This document shows, one piece after another, positions 14,315 to 21,700 of a stretch of DNA of 22,291 nucleotides. The position numbers and the translations under genes are program-made. The notes beneath the pieces are model-generated. The model was not told where the DNA came from. It made no database searches and saw only the letters and a list, made by a program, of their open reading frames with translations. Positions within the stretch are counted from its first letter, which is position 1, and each line of letters starts with the position of its first letter. Source of the DNA: JAIEPT01 sp038217425 (GTDB lineage Bacteria > Planctomycetota > Planctomycetia > Gemmatales > Gemmataceae); NCBI GenBank assembly GCA_038217425.1, contig JBBQPM010000111.1, positions 1-22,291 of the forward strand, written 5' to 3'.

Positions 14315-14890
14315 CTATTCAAAAATTCTCGCGATGGGCGTTCGGAAGCCCGGCAAGTGAGGCTCGCCGGAAAGTTCCTGATCCACGTTCGCCAGCGTGG
14401 GCCGGGCGACAGGCTGATGAATGCGCACCGTTTGATGATGCGGATCGACGATCCACACGAGCGCGACGCCGGCGTTCAGATAGAGGTCGATCTTTTCGCT
14501 GACGTCTTGGTGGGTATCGCTCGGGGAGAGGATTTCCACGGCCAGGATGGGGACGCCTTCCGCCAAAGTTGTGTCGCCTGGCTGATTCTGAAGCGTCTCG
14601 GCCGAGAAATAGACGAGATCGATCCCCACGGTCGTTTCCGGATCTCGGCTCAGGCGAACTCCCGCCTCGCCCGTGAGAATCTCCCCGCGCGGCTGCGGCT
14701 GCTGATCCCACCAATAGCCCAGCAGCTTGGCCAGGTTGGTCGTGATTCGAGAATGATTCCGATTGCGAATAGTCATGGGCGATTCTCGCAACTGGCCATC
14801 GATGATCCACCGGTGCGTGCCGTCCTCGCGAAGGAGGATTGCCTCTGTGGCCTCAATGGCTTCGACGGGGGATTCGATGGCGATCGACAT
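14315..14890 (-). CDS. Uma2 family putative restriction-endonuclease-fold protein (DUF820)
   Basis: The 191-residue protein carries the Uma2/DUF820 PD-(D/E)xK-like pattern: GIDLVYFSAET (the Asp), AVEILSPSDTHQDVSEKIDLYLNAGVALVWIVDP (the Glu and Lys of the core). DUF820 genes are multi-copy in planctomycetes and cyanobacteria; nuclease activity is predicted from fold and the biological role is unsettled. The start at 14890 has GGAG seven bases upstream; an in-frame TTG at 14905 is less likely. It converges on the DUF1501 gene with a 14-base gap. A broken partial copy of the same gene lies 3.5 kb away at 17910-18090, so this family has duplicated locally. Confidence 0.88.
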   Translation of the reverse strand: MSIAIESPVEAIEATEAILLREDGTHRWIIDGQLRESPMTIRNRNHSRITTNLAKLLGYWWDQQPQPRGEILTGEAGVRLSRDPETTVGIDLVYFSAETLQNQPGDTTLAEGVPILAVEILSPSDTHQDVSEKIDLYLNAGVALVWIVDPHHQTVRIHQPVARPTLANVDQELSGEPHLPGFRTPIARIFE

Positions 14891-14905
14891 GACGTCTCTC
14901 CACAA

Positions 14906-15223
14906 CTTTCGTTCAGCAACGTCCTTCAGAATATCGTTTTCTCGTCTTCAAAGCAAAGGGTTGGCGTTCCCTTTCTCCCTATCGCGATTCCAACGCATAT
15001 TCCGGATCGCCGCGCTCGTCGAGTCCGGCGACGAAGCGAAACGCCTTGCCGAAGACTGCGGAGTGCGTCTCTTTCGTTGCGGAACGTCGGCATCTTAGCA
15101 GAATGAACCACCGGACTCAATGAGTGAAACAATCGGAGATGGCAGAGCCCCCGGAAGGCGATATAACGTTCTCGAACACACGCCGATTCCCCCAAGGTGC
15201 GCTATCTACGGAGGGTTCTTTTG
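14906..15223. other. Intergenic region without a recognisable gene
   Basis: These 318 bases separate the divergent Uma2 and helicase genes. No convincing coding frame was found. TATAAC (15162-15167) might be a -10 element for the helicase, but no good -35 accompanies it. GGAGGG (15210-15215) is the helicase ribosome binding site. On the minus strand, TATTCT (14933-14928) with TTTGCT 18 bases before it could serve the Uma2 gene. Confidence 0.4.
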
Positions 15224-17905
15224 ATGACGACTGTCAAGCCGGCCCATTTGCTTACCTTCCGCGACCTCCTTTCCCAACTCGATTTCGAACGCGCCTGCAA
15301 AATCCTCGGCCTCCACGGGCGCCGGCTCATCCAGGACGGCTCCAAGTTCGACCTCGATCCGCGCGACGACATCGATTTCCGAGCCGATCATTTGCGCGCC
15401 TCGCTCTCGGACGGATCCCAGAAAATCGTTGCCGAGGTCGCGCACCGGACCGACGCGCGCTACAAGTTGGCGGTGCGCTGTTCCGCCTGCGAAATAGCGT
15501 GCGTCCACGTCGGCGCCCTCCTTTCGTTCGTCCTTGAAAACAAGACGATCTTGAATCTCGCCGCCCCGCCCGTCGAGCGCGTCCCCGTCGAGAGTCTTCC
15601 CGACGAGGAACTGACGACCCGGGCGATTGCCGACCGCAAGGAACGCGCTCGGCACGAACGCATGAAGATTCGCTCGTCCGACCCGTCTCGGCCCTGGGTC
15701 GATTCGCTGGTGGTCAGCCTCGTGAGCGGGAAGACGTATCGCGTTTCGCTGCGCGGCTTCGAAGTCGGCGAATCGTACTGCTCTTGCCCCGACTTTCGCA
15801 CCAACACGCTCGGCGTCTGCAAGCACATCTTCAAGGTGATCGCGTGGACGAAGAAGCGATTCACGCCGCAGCAGCTTCGCGCGCCCTATCGGCGCCGCCG
15901 GACCGCCGTCCTGCTCCACTATGGCCGCGACATCGAACTTCGCCTCGAGGCGCCCGATAAGCTGCAATCTACCGAAGTCGAAAAGTTGCTGCACCCCGTG
16001 GTGAATCGTCCCATCGCCGACATCCCCGACTTGTTGCGAAGGTTGAAAAAGCTCGAGACGCTCGAACATCCCTTTCACATCTACCCCGATGCCGAGGAGT
16101 ACATCCAGCAGCATTTGCATCGCGAGCGGATTCGAGACAAGGTCGCGGAGATTCGCCAGGCGCCGGGCGAACATCCCTGGCGCACGGGTCTGTTGCAGAT
16201 TCCGCTGTTGCCGTATCAGCTCGACGGCGCCGCGTTCGCCGTCGGCGCGGGGCGCGCCGTCCTCGCCGACGACATGGGCCTGGGCAAAACCATTCAGGGC
16301 GTCGCCGTCGCCGAGATGCTTGCCCAACTCGCCGACATCCGCAAGGTTCTGATCGTCTGCCCTGCCTCGCTGAAGTCGCAATGGCGCAGCGAAATTCAGC
16401 GTTTTTGCGACCGCGAGGTGCAACTCGTCGGCGGGCTCCAGGCCGAGCGGACGCCGCAATATGTCAACTCCGCCTTCTTCACGGTCTGCAATTACGAGCA
16501 GGTCATCAAAGACATTCTTTCCATCGAGCAAGTCTCCTGGGATCTGATTATTCTGGACGAGGCCCAGCGCATCAAGAACTGGGAATCGAAGACGGCGCGC
16601 ATCATCAAGGGCCTCAAATCACGCTTCGCCCTGGTTCTCACCGGCACGCCGCTGGAGAATCGACTCGAGGAACTCTATTCCGTCGTGCAATTCATCGACG
16701 ACCGTCGGCTCGGCCCCGGTTTCCGATTCCTCAACGCCCATCGCATGGTCGACGAAAAAGGCCGAATTCTCGGCTACAAAAATCTCGATCAACTGCGCGA
16801 ACGCCTCGCGCCCATCCTGCTTCGGCGGACGCGCGAATCGGTCAAGCTCCAGCTCCCCGAGCGGACCATCGAAATCGTACGTGTGACGCCGACCGACGAG
16901 CAAAAAGTCTTGCACGACTCGCACATGCAAACCGTGGCGGCGATCGTGGCCAAGAAGCACCTCACCGAAATGGACCTGCTGCGCCTGCGGGCCGCCCTTC
17001 TCATGTGCCGCATGTCGGCCAACGGTACCTTCCTGATCACCAAGGAACCGCCGAACCTCTCGACAAAGTTCGAACGCTTCGGGGAAATTCTCGACGGCAT
17101 CGCCGAAGAGCCGACCCGGAAGGTCGTATTCTTCTCCGAATGGACGACGACGCTCGACCTCGTGGAGCCGATGCTGCGCGACCGCAAGCTCGACTTCGTC
17201 CGGCTCGACGGAAGCGTGCCGCAGAAGAAGCGTCAAGAACTGGTGCATCGTTTCCAGACCGATTCGGCCCAGCGCTTTTTCCTGACCACCAACGCGGGGA
17301 GCACGGGCCTCAATCTGCAGTCGGCCAACACCGTCGTCAACTTCGACCTCCCCTGGAACCCGGCCATCCTCGAGCAGCGAATCGCCCGCGCCCACCGCAT
17401 GGGTCAGAAGCGTCCGGTACACGTCTACGTCATGGTCACCGAGAAGACGATCGAAGAAAGCCTGTTGGCGACCTTGTCTGCCAAGAAGGATCTGGCCCTG
17501 GCGGCGCTCGACGTACACTCCGAAGTCACCGCGGTGCAGATGCAATCGGGCGCCGAGCAACTCAAAGCCCGCCTGGAGATTCTGTTGGGCGCCAAGCCCG
17601 AGATGGATTTCGACAAGACGAAGGAACGCGAGGAAGAAACGCAGCTCGCCCGGAGCCGCGAAAAGACGGCGGCAGCGGCGGGCGAGATGTTCGGCGCGAT
17701 GGCGCAATTCCTCGGCACGGTCGCGGCAAACCAGACGGGCCTCAGCGCCGACCCCGCGGCCGTCGCCGTCGTCCGCGCCGGCCTCGGGCAATGCCTTACC
17801 CCGAGGGACGACGGCAAAGTCCAGCTCACGCTCACGCTCCCCAGCGCCGAAGTGATCGACCAACTCGCTCAGGCCCTCGCCCTATTCTTCCAGGGAAAAA
17901 AATAG
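15224..17905 (+). CDS. SWIM zinc-finger SNF2-family DNA-dependent ATPase
   Basis: The 893-residue protein is a Swi2/Snf2 ATPase that probably translocates on double-stranded DNA to remodel or strip bound proteins. The N-terminal part has a SWIM zinc finger with Cys186, Cys188, Cys199 and His201 (YCSCPDF...GVCKHIF), preceded by a second, divergent cluster Cys86, Cys89, Cys93, His95. The helicase core follows: LADDMGLGKTIQ (Walker A Lys355), IILDEAQRIKN (DEAQ box, about 445), LTGTPLENRLEELYSV (motif III), then GSTGLNLQSANTVVNFDLPWNP and RIARAHRMGQKRPVHVY (motifs V and VI). The C-terminal 150 residues are Ala/Glu-rich and unassigned. ATG 15224 is chosen because GGAGG (15210-15214) is nine bases upstream; the frame also allows GTG 15197. 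No methylase or nuclease operon partner is attached, so a defence role is not supported. Confidence 0.92.
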   Translation: MTTVKPAHLLTFRDLLSQLDFERACKILGLHGRRLIQDGSKFDLDPRDDIDFRADHLRASLSDGSQKIVAEVAHRTDARYKLAVRCSACEIACVHVGALLSFVLENKTILNLAAPPVERVPVESLPDEELTTRAIADRKERARHERMKIRSSDPSRPWVDSLVVSLVSGKTYRVSLRGFEVGESYCSCPDFRTNTLGVCKHIFKVIAWTKKRFTPQQLRAPYRRRRTAVLLHYGRDIELRLEAPDKLQSTEVEKLLHPVVNRPIADIPDLLRRLKKLETLEHPFHIYPDAEEYIQQHLHRERIRDKVAEIRQAPGEHPWRTGLLQIPLLPYQLDGAAFAVGAGRAVLADDMGLGKTIQGVAVAEMLAQLADIRKVLIVCPASLKSQWRSEIQRFCDREVQLVGGLQAERTPQYVNSAFFTVCNYEQVIKDILSIEQVSWDLIILDEAQRIKNWESKTARIIKGLKSRFALVLTGTPLENRLEELYSVVQFIDDRRLGPGFRFLNAHRMVDEKGRILGYKNLDQLRERLAPILLRRTRESVKLQLPERTIEIVRVTPTDEQKVLHDSHMQTVAAIVAKKHLTEMDLLRLRAALLMCRMSANGTFLITKEPPNLSTKFERFGEILDGIAEEPTRKVVFFSEWTTTLDLVEPMLRDRKLDFVRLDGSVPQKKRQELVHRFQTDSAQRFFLTTNAGSTGLNLQSANTVVNFDLPWNPAILEQRIARAHRMGQKRPVHVYVMVTEKTIEESLLATLSAKKDLALAALDVHSEVTAVQMQSGAEQLKARLEILLGAKPEMDFDKTKEREEETQLARSREKTAAAAGEMFGAMAQFLGTVAANQTGLSADPAAVAVVRAGLGQCLTPRDDGKVQLTLTLPSAEVIDQLAQALALFFQGKK

Positions 17906-17909
17906 CGTT

Positions 17910-18090
17910 CTACTCAAAAATTCTGGCGATCGGCGTTCGGCAGCCCGGCAGGTGCGGTTCGCCGGAAAGCTCTTGACCGACGTGCGCCAGCGTCGGCAGG
18001 GCGCCAGGCTGATGAATGCGAACCGATTCGAGAATGATTGCGATTGCGAACCGTCATGGGCAATGCTGAAGGAGAGAATTGCCTCGGCGC
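17910..18090 (-). pseudogene. Decayed, internally deleted copy of the Uma2 gene
   Basis: On the minus strand, three blocks match the intact gene at 14315-14890. Block 1 (about 17910-18022) matches its 3' end: the frame reading ...TPIARIFE followed by TAG at 17912-17910. Block 2 (about 18024-18063) matches the segment encoding MTIRNRNHSRI (about 14744-14780). Block 3 (about 18068-18087) matches the segment encoding EAILL near 14830-14850. Between blocks, about 330 and about 45 bases present in the intact gene are missing, and block 2 and block 1 lie in different frames. It has no intact start region or core nuclease residues. The 95-codon plus-strand extension of the ROK gene through this region is therefore not real. 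Confidence 0.8.
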
Positions 18091-18112
18091 CTCCGGATTC
18101 GGAGGTCCGAGC

Positions 18113-18215
18113 GAAAGCCCAGGGATGGCTATCCCTGGGGAACGCCGCGGCGCCCCGCATCCCATTTGCACACGATTGCGGGCGCTCCCTCAGGGATAGC
18201 CCTCCCTGGGCTTTC
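18113..18215. repeat. Inverted repeat with 25-base arms (MITE-like hairpin)
   Basis: The arm at 18113-18137 and the complement of 18191-18215 match at 24 of 25 positions. Within each arm the sequence is itself partly self-complementary (CAGGGA with TCCCTG), so cruciform or nested folds are possible. The 53-base centre shows no coding frame. It lies between the Uma2 relic and the ROK start, ending 21 bases before the ATG, so it may affect ROK expression. No target-site duplication is obvious. Confidence 0.8.
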
Positions 18216-18236
18216 CCGGCGGACTCGGAAAATAAC

Positions 18237-19097
18237 ATGTACCTCGGCATCGAGATCGGCGGCACCAAACTCCAGATCGCGCAAGGGATCGGCGACGGCG
18301 TACTCGCTCGCACCTGGCGCGGCCGAGTTGATCCCGCCCTCGGCGCCCAGGGCATCTTGCGCCAAATCACGACCGCCGTACGCGACGTCACGCAGGGTCA
18401 AGCCCCGCACGGTATCGGCGTTGGCTTTGGCGGGCCCGTCGATGACGCTACGCGGCGCGTCGTCACTTCGCATCAGATCGCCGGGTGGGACGATTTTCCG
18501 CTCGCGCAGTGGCTCGAAGCGGAAGTCGGAGCGCCGGTCGCGGTCGGCAACGATGCCGACGTCGCGGCGCTCGGCGAAGCCACTTTCGGCGCCGGCCGAG
18601 GGTTCTCGCCCCTCGTTTACGTCACGATCGGTTCGGGCATCGGCGGCGGGCTCATCGTCGCGGGGCAAATTTACCGGGGCTTCGGCAAGGGCGCCGTCGA
18701 GATCGGGCATCTGCGCATGAACGCGGCGGGGAAGACGCTGGAGAGCCTCGCGTCGGGTTGGGGCATTCAGGAACGTTATCGACAACTCACAGATCAAGAT
18801 GCTGACGTGCAGACCATCGCGTCCTCCCTGGCTCCCGCTGCCGTGCGGGTCATGGCCAACGCCATCGAGGCGCTCGCGAGGGCGCTCTGCCACGTCGTCG
18901 CGCTCCTGGCGCCGCGGCGGATCATTCTCGGCGGCGGCGTCTCGTTACTCGGGGACGCGCTCTTCGTGCCGCTGCGGGCGAAGGTCCGCGAACGCGTCTT
19001 CCGGCCGTTTGCCGAGGGCTTTGACATCGTCCCCGCGGAACTTGGGGAGGCGGTCGTTCTGCACGGCGCGATCGCGCTGGCCCGATCGGTTCGCTAA
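18237..19097 (+). CDS. ROK family sugar kinase/regulator-like protein lacking the zinc motif
   Basis: The 286-residue protein starts MYLGIEIGGTKLQIA (phosphate-1 motif). GVGFGGPVDD, AVGNDADVAALGEA (Asp106, the likely catalytic base), VTIGSGIGGGLIVAGQIYRG and ILGGGVSLLGD (adenosine region) are the usual ROK signatures. The family includes glucokinase, N-acetylmannosamine kinase and repressors; there is no N-terminal DNA-binding domain here, so a kinase is more likely. GH (157-158) is present, but the following Cys-rich CxCGxxGCxE zinc motif is missing (HLRMNAAGKTLESLASGWG instead), as in some divergent ROK subgroups. The start is fixed by homology; the ribosome binding site is weak. The stop overlaps the stop of the converging gene by four bases. 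A hairpin element and a Uma2 relic lie directly upstream. Confidence 0.88.
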   Translation: MYLGIEIGGTKLQIAQGIGDGVLARTWRGRVDPALGAQGILRQITTAVRDVTQGQAPHGIGVGFGGPVDDATRRVVTSHQIAGWDDFPLAQWLEAEVGAPVAVGNDADVAALGEATFGAGRGFSPLVYVTIGSGIGGGLIVAGQIYRGFGKGAVEIGHLRMNAAGKTLESLASGWGIQERYRQLTDQDADVQTIASSLAPAAVRVMANAIEALARALCHVVALLAPRRIILGGGVSLLGDALFVPLRAKVRERVFRPFAEGFDIVPAELGEAVVLHGAIALARSVR

Positions 19098-19990
19098 CGC
19101 ACCAGCCACCAGAGACCGCCTGCCACCGTGCCGAGCCCGGCGACGAACCAGTAGCGATAATCCCATAGGAACATCCCGCCCGCCTGGAGCCAGCGGAAGA
19201 TCGGGCTCGTCGCCTTGAGCGTTGCCAGGCGTTCGTCGAGAAATTGGCGATGCGTCATGAGGAGTTGCCGGGACACGCGCCAATCCTTGGCCAGCAGGGC
19301 GCGTTGCTTGCGGTCGAGCGCCTGGAACATCTGCGCGGTCATCTGCAACCGCGCCAGCGCTACTACCCGGTAACCCGGCTGACCGGGTTGGCCGACGAAG
19401 CGTGGATACTCTTCCATCACGTCGAACAGGGCTTCCATGTGGGCGGTGAGATCGCGTTCCTCGGCCGGCGCCAGCGGGCGCTTGGGATCCTTGAAGTAAT
19501 GGCCGACCTTATCGAGGATACGGGCCAGGCCGCGGGTCTGGGCGATGCGTTCTTCGACGGCCTGCAGCGTGGTCAGCCCGGCCTTCGCTTCGGGGGATTC
19601 GCGGGCCAGCGACGTGATGGTTTCGCGCGTCGAGTCGGAACGCCTGGGCGCGACGCTCGGCGCCGGCTCCTCGCGCCGTACCGGCGGAGGGGCCGAGTTC
19701 CAGTCGAGCTGCGTACTGTTGCCGACGACCGTGTCGTTCATGGACTGCGCCGGCTTGACGGCGGATTCGCTGAGCGTCACGAAGGCCTGGGCGACGCGGT
19801 TCATCCCTTCGGTCGCTTCCTCGGGATGCGTGATCTGGTAACAGCGCAGCGACGCCATCCGCTTTTGCACGCACGTCTCGATGCGGACCAAATCGGTTTC
19901 ACCCGGCGGCACGCCCAGCAGCGTGTGGGCGTCGACCGGCCAATGTTTCCCCGCCAGCCCGAGCCAGCGGCACAGCAAATCCCCGTTCAT
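19094..19990 (-). CDS. J-like, C-terminally membrane-anchored protein of unknown function
   Basis: The protein has 298 residues. The N-terminal 75 residues (HTLLGVPPGETDLVRIETCVQKRM, YQITHPEEATEGMNRVAQAFVTL) have the spacing of a degenerate J-domain-like module: a short helix, LLG, a helix of basic residues and a later helix. The HPD triad is not present in its usual place. The middle is Pro/Ser/Arg-rich and probably disordered (about 95-130). A helical segment (about 140-265) follows, and the C-terminus has one hydrophobic stretch, YWFVAGLGTVAGGLWWLV, consistent with a tail anchor. No family name is claimed. Its ATG overlaps the stop of the TonB-shaped gene (ATGA), so the two are almost certainly cotranslated. 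It converges on the ROK gene with overlapping stops. Confidence 0.78.
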   Translation of the reverse strand: MNGDLLCRWLGLAGKHWPVDAHTLLGVPPGETDLVRIETCVQKRMASLRCYQITHPEEATEGMNRVAQAFVTLSESAVKPAQSMNDTVVGNSTQLDWNSAPPPVRREEPAPSVAPRRSDSTRETITSLARESPEAKAGLTTLQAVEERIAQTRGLARILDKVGHYFKDPKRPLAPAEERDLTAHMEALFDVMEEYPRFVGQPGQPGYRVVALARLQMTAQMFQALDRKQRALLAKDWRVSRQLLMTHRQFLDERLATLKATSPIFRWLQAGGMFLWDYRYWFVAGLGTVAGGLWWLVR

Positions 19991-21093
19991 GGAGCATACT
20001 CGCCAACCATATAGTGTTTGATTACAACCGGCTCGCTTTCGCCGTTACGAAATTGAAAGTCGAACTCGAAAATCGCCACCTGTTCGGCCTTCAAACTTTT
20101 CAACCGCAGGTAGCGAGCTTCGGCGTTTGCAAATTGTTGCTCTCGTTCGGCAGGGAGAAGCAATAGGGTGTTTTGAAAAGTAAGATAACTCGGTAAGCCA
20201 AGCTCGTGAACGACGCCAGCGACCTTAGCCGGGTTTGGCGGATAGACCCACAGCACCGATTTATGGTACTGAGCCGCGTCGGCCAGCGTCGGTCGTACCG
20301 GCTTTTGCCTCAGATCGGGCACGACGAAGATCTTCGGCGTTTCCGTGAACTTGTCGATCGATCCGCCCGGCTTGAAGAAAGCAAGAACAAGGCCGGCCTT
20401 GATGAGCTTCTCGCGATGAAGCTTCGGATTTTCGAGCGAGAATTTGAAGCGCCAGCGATTCGCCAGATATGCCTGTTTCGACCCGGCGCCTCCCTGGCCG
20501 CCCGGGCCCTTCGCGCCCGGCGTGTTGCCGACGCCCCCGCTGCCGCTCCCCTTGATTCCTGTCGCGCTCCCCTGGCCCTTCGGATTCGTCGATCCCGCTT
20601 TGAGCATTAACGTGGCGCTGGGCAAGGGCGCCGGCGTCTTCGGCTGCTCCTGCGCTGCTTTTGCCTGGGCCAGCAAGGACTTCAAATCCTCGCTGACCAG
20701 CCCGGCGCCGTCGTCGTCTGGTTCCGACTTGTCCGCGACCGGTTGCAACGGCGCCGGCGTGAGCATCGTCGGCGCCATCGGCATCGGCCCGGTCGGCATC
20801 GGCGGCGCGGTCTCGGGCGAACCCTTCAACTTGTCGTCCTCGCCCCCTTCGCCTACCGGGCCGGAACCTGGCGCGCCGGCCTCTAGCTCCACCACCTGGA
20901 TGTTGACCGGTTGCGACGCGGCCGTCCACCACGGTTGGCTGAGAACCACCATGCCTAAAACGACCGCGCCGTGCAGCACGATCGACGCCAGGGTCGACAG
21001 CGGAAATTCGAAGTGCGGCGAATACTTCCGCCAAACCGTTTCGTCCGGCGGAAAGCGGAGCTTTTCAGAGCGCTCGGTCGTGGCCGGGGGCAT
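19987..21093 (-). CDS. TonB/TolA-shaped single-pass membrane protein of unknown function
   Basis: The protein has 368 residues. The layout is a 30-residue cytoplasmic N-terminus, one membrane helix (about 33-52, ending QPWW), an acidic and Pro/Met-rich spacer (about 75-130), a helical Ala/Gln/Lys patch, a Gly/Ser-rich linker (about 171-206) and a compact C-terminal domain (about 208-368) with NRWRFKFSLENPKL, IFVVPDLRQKP and a final FDFQFRNGESEPVVIKHYMVG. This shape recalls TonB or TolA proteins that span the periplasm, but the C-terminal domain is not a recognisable TonB domain and no ExbB/ExbD neighbours are present. GAGG five bases before the ATG and a TTGTTC/TAGAAT promoter upstream support the start. 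It is first in a two-gene operon with the J-like membrane protein. Confidence 0.78.
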   Translation of the reverse strand: MPPATTERSEKLRFPPDETVWRKYSPHFEFPLSTLASIVLHGAVVLGMVVLSQPWWTAASQPVNIQVVELEAGAPGSGPVGEGGEDDKLKGSPETAPPMPTGPMPMAPTMLTPAPLQPVADKSEPDDDGAGLVSEDLKSLLAQAKAAQEQPKTPAPLPSATLMLKAGSTNPKGQGSATGIKGSGSGGVGNTPGAKGPGGQGGAGSKQAYLANRWRFKFSLENPKLHREKLIKAGLVLAFFKPGGSIDKFTETPKIFVVPDLRQKPVRPTLADAAQYHKSVLWVYPPNPAKVAGVVHELGLPSYLTFQNTLLLLPAEREQQFANAEARYLRLKSLKAEQVAIFEFDFQFRNGESEPVVIKHYMVGEYAP

Positions 21094-21120
21094 AAGAACC
21101 TCGCAAGGGGCGACCTTGCC

Positions 21121-21150
21121 ATTCTACTTCACCGGCGACCCGTGGAACAA
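21121..21150 (-). promoter_or_regulatory. Candidate promoter for the TonB-shaped/J-like operon
   Basis: On the minus strand TTGTTC (21150-21145) and TAGAAT (21126-21121) are 18 bases apart. The -10 hexamer is the same TAGAAT as in the promoter at 11890. It lies 28 bases upstream of the ATG at 21093. Confidence 0.45.
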
Positions 21151-21172
21151 GGAAATCCGCACGGACTATAAT
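21143..21172 (+). promoter_or_regulatory. Candidate promoter for the small membrane-anchored protein
   Basis: A perfect -10 hexamer TATAAT (21167-21172) lies 26 bases before the GTG start at 21199. The best -35 at standard spacing is TGGAAC (21143-21148), a poor match. It overlaps the -35 element of the divergent promoter, so the two directions may compete. Confidence 0.5.
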
Positions 21173-21198
21173 GTTTCTTATCTTCGGAGGAATGTTCT

Positions 21199-21699
21199 GT
21201 GTCGGACTCCATGCCTCGTAAATCGCTGAGCTGGCTCTGGTTTTTTGCGGGCCTCGTCCTGCTCACGCTGCTGGCGCTGGGCGTCAGCGCCTACTTCAAC
21301 GTCAAGCAGCAACTCAAACGCGAACAACTCGACCGCGCCATCCAGCGCTGGGCCGAGGTCGGGCCCAAGAGCTACCGCATGAAATACGTGCAAAAGCTGC
21401 GCGACGAACTCGAGGAGCGTTTTGAAGTCGTCGTGCTGGGAGGCAAGGTGAGCAAGGTGCTCCGTAACGACGTGCCCCTGGCGCGCGACCAGTTCGAGTA
21501 TTACACGATGGACAACAAGCTGGCCGAGCTGGACCGGTTCATGTTTATCGACGAGAAAGAGAAGCAGCGCGTCTACCTACGCGGCTACTTCGATCCGGAA
21601 ACGGGCCGACTGATTTCGTACACGCGCCACGTGCTGGGCAAGAACGAACGAGTACACATCGAGGTGAAGGAGTTCGCGGAAGAGAAGCCGCCGGGCTGA
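21199..21699 (+). CDS. Membrane-anchored small protein, DUF6174-like
   Basis: The 166-residue protein has one N-terminal membrane helix (WLWFFAGLVLLTLLALGVSAYF, about 12-33) and a soluble domain of about 130 residues. The segment RAIQRWAEVGPKSYRMKYVQ followed by FEVVVLGGKVSKVLRNDVPL resembles DUF6174-type lipoproteins (Trp, then a Pro-x-x-Tyr-x-y strand, then a V.V.G.V strand), but the resemblance is by eye. Function unknown; it probably faces the periplasm. GTG 21199 is preferred because GGAGG (21186-21190) lies eight bases upstream; the in-frame ATG 21211 would place it 20 bases away. It is divergent from the TonB-shaped operon and its stop is one base from that of the converging ACT-domain gene. 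Confidence 0.75.
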   Translation: MSDSMPRKSLSWLWFFAGLVLLTLLALGVSAYFNVKQQLKREQLDRAIQRWAEVGPKSYRMKYVQKLRDELEERFEVVVLGGKVSKVLRNDVPLARDQFEYYTMDNKLAELDRFMFIDEKEKQRVYLRGYFDPETGRLISYTRHVLGKNERVHIEVKEFAEEKPPG

Positions 21700-21700
21700 T

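Noticed and set aside
15206..16531. 441-codon minus-strand open frame opposite the helicase
   Set aside because: Antisense shadow: helicase and SWIM motifs on the plus strand account for this region.
14315..18090. Uma2 nuclease plus SNF2 helicase as a DISARM-like defence system
   Set aside because: No methyltransferase, DUF1998 or phospholipase-D gene is present, the two genes are divergent over 318 bases, and Uma2 genes are generally scattered in such genomes.
17952..18236. 95-residue N-terminal extension of the ROK protein
   Set aside because: This part reads through the Uma2 relic and the inverted repeat in the wrong strand or frame; ROK homology starts at MYLGIEIGG.
21192..21221. Nine-codon open frame overlapping the start of the small membrane protein
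   Set aside because: Its ATG is one base from the Shine-Dalgarno, too close for efficient initiation; probably chance.
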